DNA of 52,349 nucleotides from Gammaproteobacteria bacterium (GTDB taxonomy: Bacteria; Pseudomonadota; Gammaproteobacteria; Steroidobacterales; PWYM01), in the NCBI GenBank assembly GCA_020832005.1, contig JAFIFN010000007.1, positions 1-52,349 of the forward strand, in the 5' to 3' direction. The translations under genes were made by a program, and so were the position numbers. Below, piece after piece: positions 51,607 to 52,349 of this stretch. How positions within the stretch are numbered: position 1 is the first letter of the stretch; each line of letters opens with the position of its first letter. Below the pieces are notes generated by a model. It searched no databases, was not told the DNA's origin, and was given only the letters and a program-made list of their open reading frames with translations.

Positions 51607-52167
51607 ATGAAGCTGCGTGGCTGTTTGCTTGTGCTGGCAGGTCTGTGGCTGTCGACCGGTCCGGTCATGGCTGAGTCCGGCGCCCCGATCCGCCATCCGA
51701 TTCCCGGCGCGGATTTTCCGATTGCCCAGGCGGTGGAGATTCCGCCCGGGAACACGCTGGTCTACGTCAGCGGCCAGGTGCCCACGCTGATCAATCCGGA
51801 GGCCGATCGCGCCAGCGTCGCGGCCTGGGGCGACACACGGGTGCAGACGACCAACGTATTGGTGCGTATCCAGGAGATCCTTGAGCGACTCGAGCTGGGC
51901 ATGGGCGACGTGGTCAAGATGCAGGTCTTCCTGGTGGGGGATCCGGCGCTCGAGGGGCGCATGGACTTCCGCGGCTTCATGCAGGCCTACAGCGAGTTTT
52001 TCGGTACCGATGAGCAGCCCAATGTGCCGGCGCGCTCGGTGATGGAAGTCGCCGCCCTGGTCAATCCCGGCTGGCTGGTCGAGATCGAGGTCGTCGCGGT
52101 GCGCCCGGCGGGCCAGGCACGATCAGCCGTCCAATCGGACCACGCCGCCGGCGCCGCCGCGCCTTAG
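51607..52167 (+). CDS. Exported RidA-family (YjgF) protein
   Basis: This 186-residue protein starts at ATG 51607 after AGGAG. A clear signal peptide is visible (GCLLVLAGLWLSTGPVMA, cleavage near VMA-ES). The RidA domain (about 45-165) has LVYVSGQVPTLINPE, IQEILERLELGMGDVVKMQVFLV and NVPARSVMEVAAL, which keeps the conserved Arg of active RidA deaminases. RidA is normally cytosolic, so export is unusual. It follows the PuuE-like pair by 42 bases and may belong to the same transcript. Confidence 0.85.
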   Translation: MKLRGCLLVLAGLWLSTGPVMAESGAPIRHPIPGADFPIAQAVEIPPGNTLVYVSGQVPTLINPEADRASVAAWGDTRVQTTNVLVRIQEILERLELGMGDVVKMQVFLVGDPALEGRMDFRGFMQAYSEFFGTDEQPNVPARSVMEVAALVNPGWLVEIEVVAVRPAGQARSAVQSDHAAGAAAP

Positions 52168-52183
52168 CGCCGGACCGGTCACA

Positions 52184-52349
52184 ATGTCCCGGGACCCCAA
52201 GCCCAGTCGTCGATGGCGACTGGCGTTGTTGTTCCTGTTGGTCGTTGCCGGGGTCACGTTTGCGCTCACCGAGCCGGTCGATCGCGAGGGCGCACTGGCC
52301 TGGGGTGAGACGCTGGCGCAATGGCCCTGGACCGCACCGCTGCTGGTCG
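52184..52349 (+). CDS. Start of a membrane protein, possibly TVP38/TMEM64 (DedA-like), cut by the window end
   Basis: ATG 52184 opens a frame that runs off the right edge. The 55 visible residues contain a basic start, a hydrophobic helix (LALLFLLVVAGVTFAL) and LAQWPWTAPLLV, a pattern like the N-terminus of TVP38/TMEM64 proteins. The identification is tentative because only the leader is visible. Confidence 0.45.
   Translation, partial: MSRDPKPSRRWRLALLFLLVVAGVTFALTEPVDREGALAWGETLAQWPWTAPLLV

Overview
The window is GC-rich, densely coded DNA from a free-living, salt-adapted bacterium, most likely a marine or halophilic gammaproteobacterium of the Woeseiaceae/Wenzhouxiangellaceae kind. That assignment is an inference. 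It rests on an ectoine/hydroxyectoine operon with a MarR-type EctR gene, an Mrp-type Na+/H+ antiporter operon, a large Oar-like TonB-dependent receptor, several secreted S9 and amidohydrolase peptidases, and TolB-N/TPR proteins. No rRNA, tRNA, CRISPR array, transposase or phage gene is visible, and no gap between genes exceeds about 260 bases.

Region 1 (1-10112) holds the 3' part of a QEGLA-motif (DUF1704) protein, an SLC13-type permease, an MscS channel, an S9 peptidase, an Oar-like TonB-dependent receptor and an exported amidohydrolase of the Xaa-Pro/Xaa-Arg carboxypeptidase type. It looks like a peptide-scavenging neighbourhood. Region 2 (10122-20138) is concerned with phosphorus: a leftward phoD-phnD-phnC-phnE-phnE operon with overlapping genes, then an M48/TPR lipoprotein protease, an exported endonuclease/exonuclease/phosphatase-family enzyme and a Tat-exported PhoX-like phosphatase.

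Region 3 (20213-31726) contains two convergent TolB-N/TPR proteins, one translationally coupled to an Ig-like/PxKF surface protein. It continues with a second S9 peptidase, a small membrane protein coupled to a HIT hydrolase, a periplasmic FKBP isomerase, a CsgG-like protein with an SH3-like tail, a CDF metal exporter, and an orphan antitoxin followed by a previously unlabelled ParE toxin remnant cut off at the CDF stop codon.

Region 4 (31906-41409) is one long leftward osmolyte locus: ectR, ask, ectA, ectB, ectC, ectD, ehuB, ehuC, ehuD, ehuA and a class I/II aminotransferase, mostly with 4-base overlaps. Region 5 (41634-48996) is a divergent rightward Mrp-like operon (E, F, G, an MbhD/E-like protein, B, C, D, a second NuoL/M-like subunit, an 83-residue membrane protein and a third NuoL/M-like subunit). 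It shares its upstream region with ectR, so compatible-solute supply and Na+ extrusion may be co-regulated.

Region 6 (49044-52349) carries a cysteine hydrolase of the N-carbamoylsarcosine amidase/isochorismatase superfamily, two overlapping PuuE-like NodB-fold hydrolases that lack the usual metal-binding Asp pair, an exported RidA-family protein and the start of a membrane protein. The first three look like an uncharacterised ureide or amide degradation module and are the best candidate here for an undescribed pathway.
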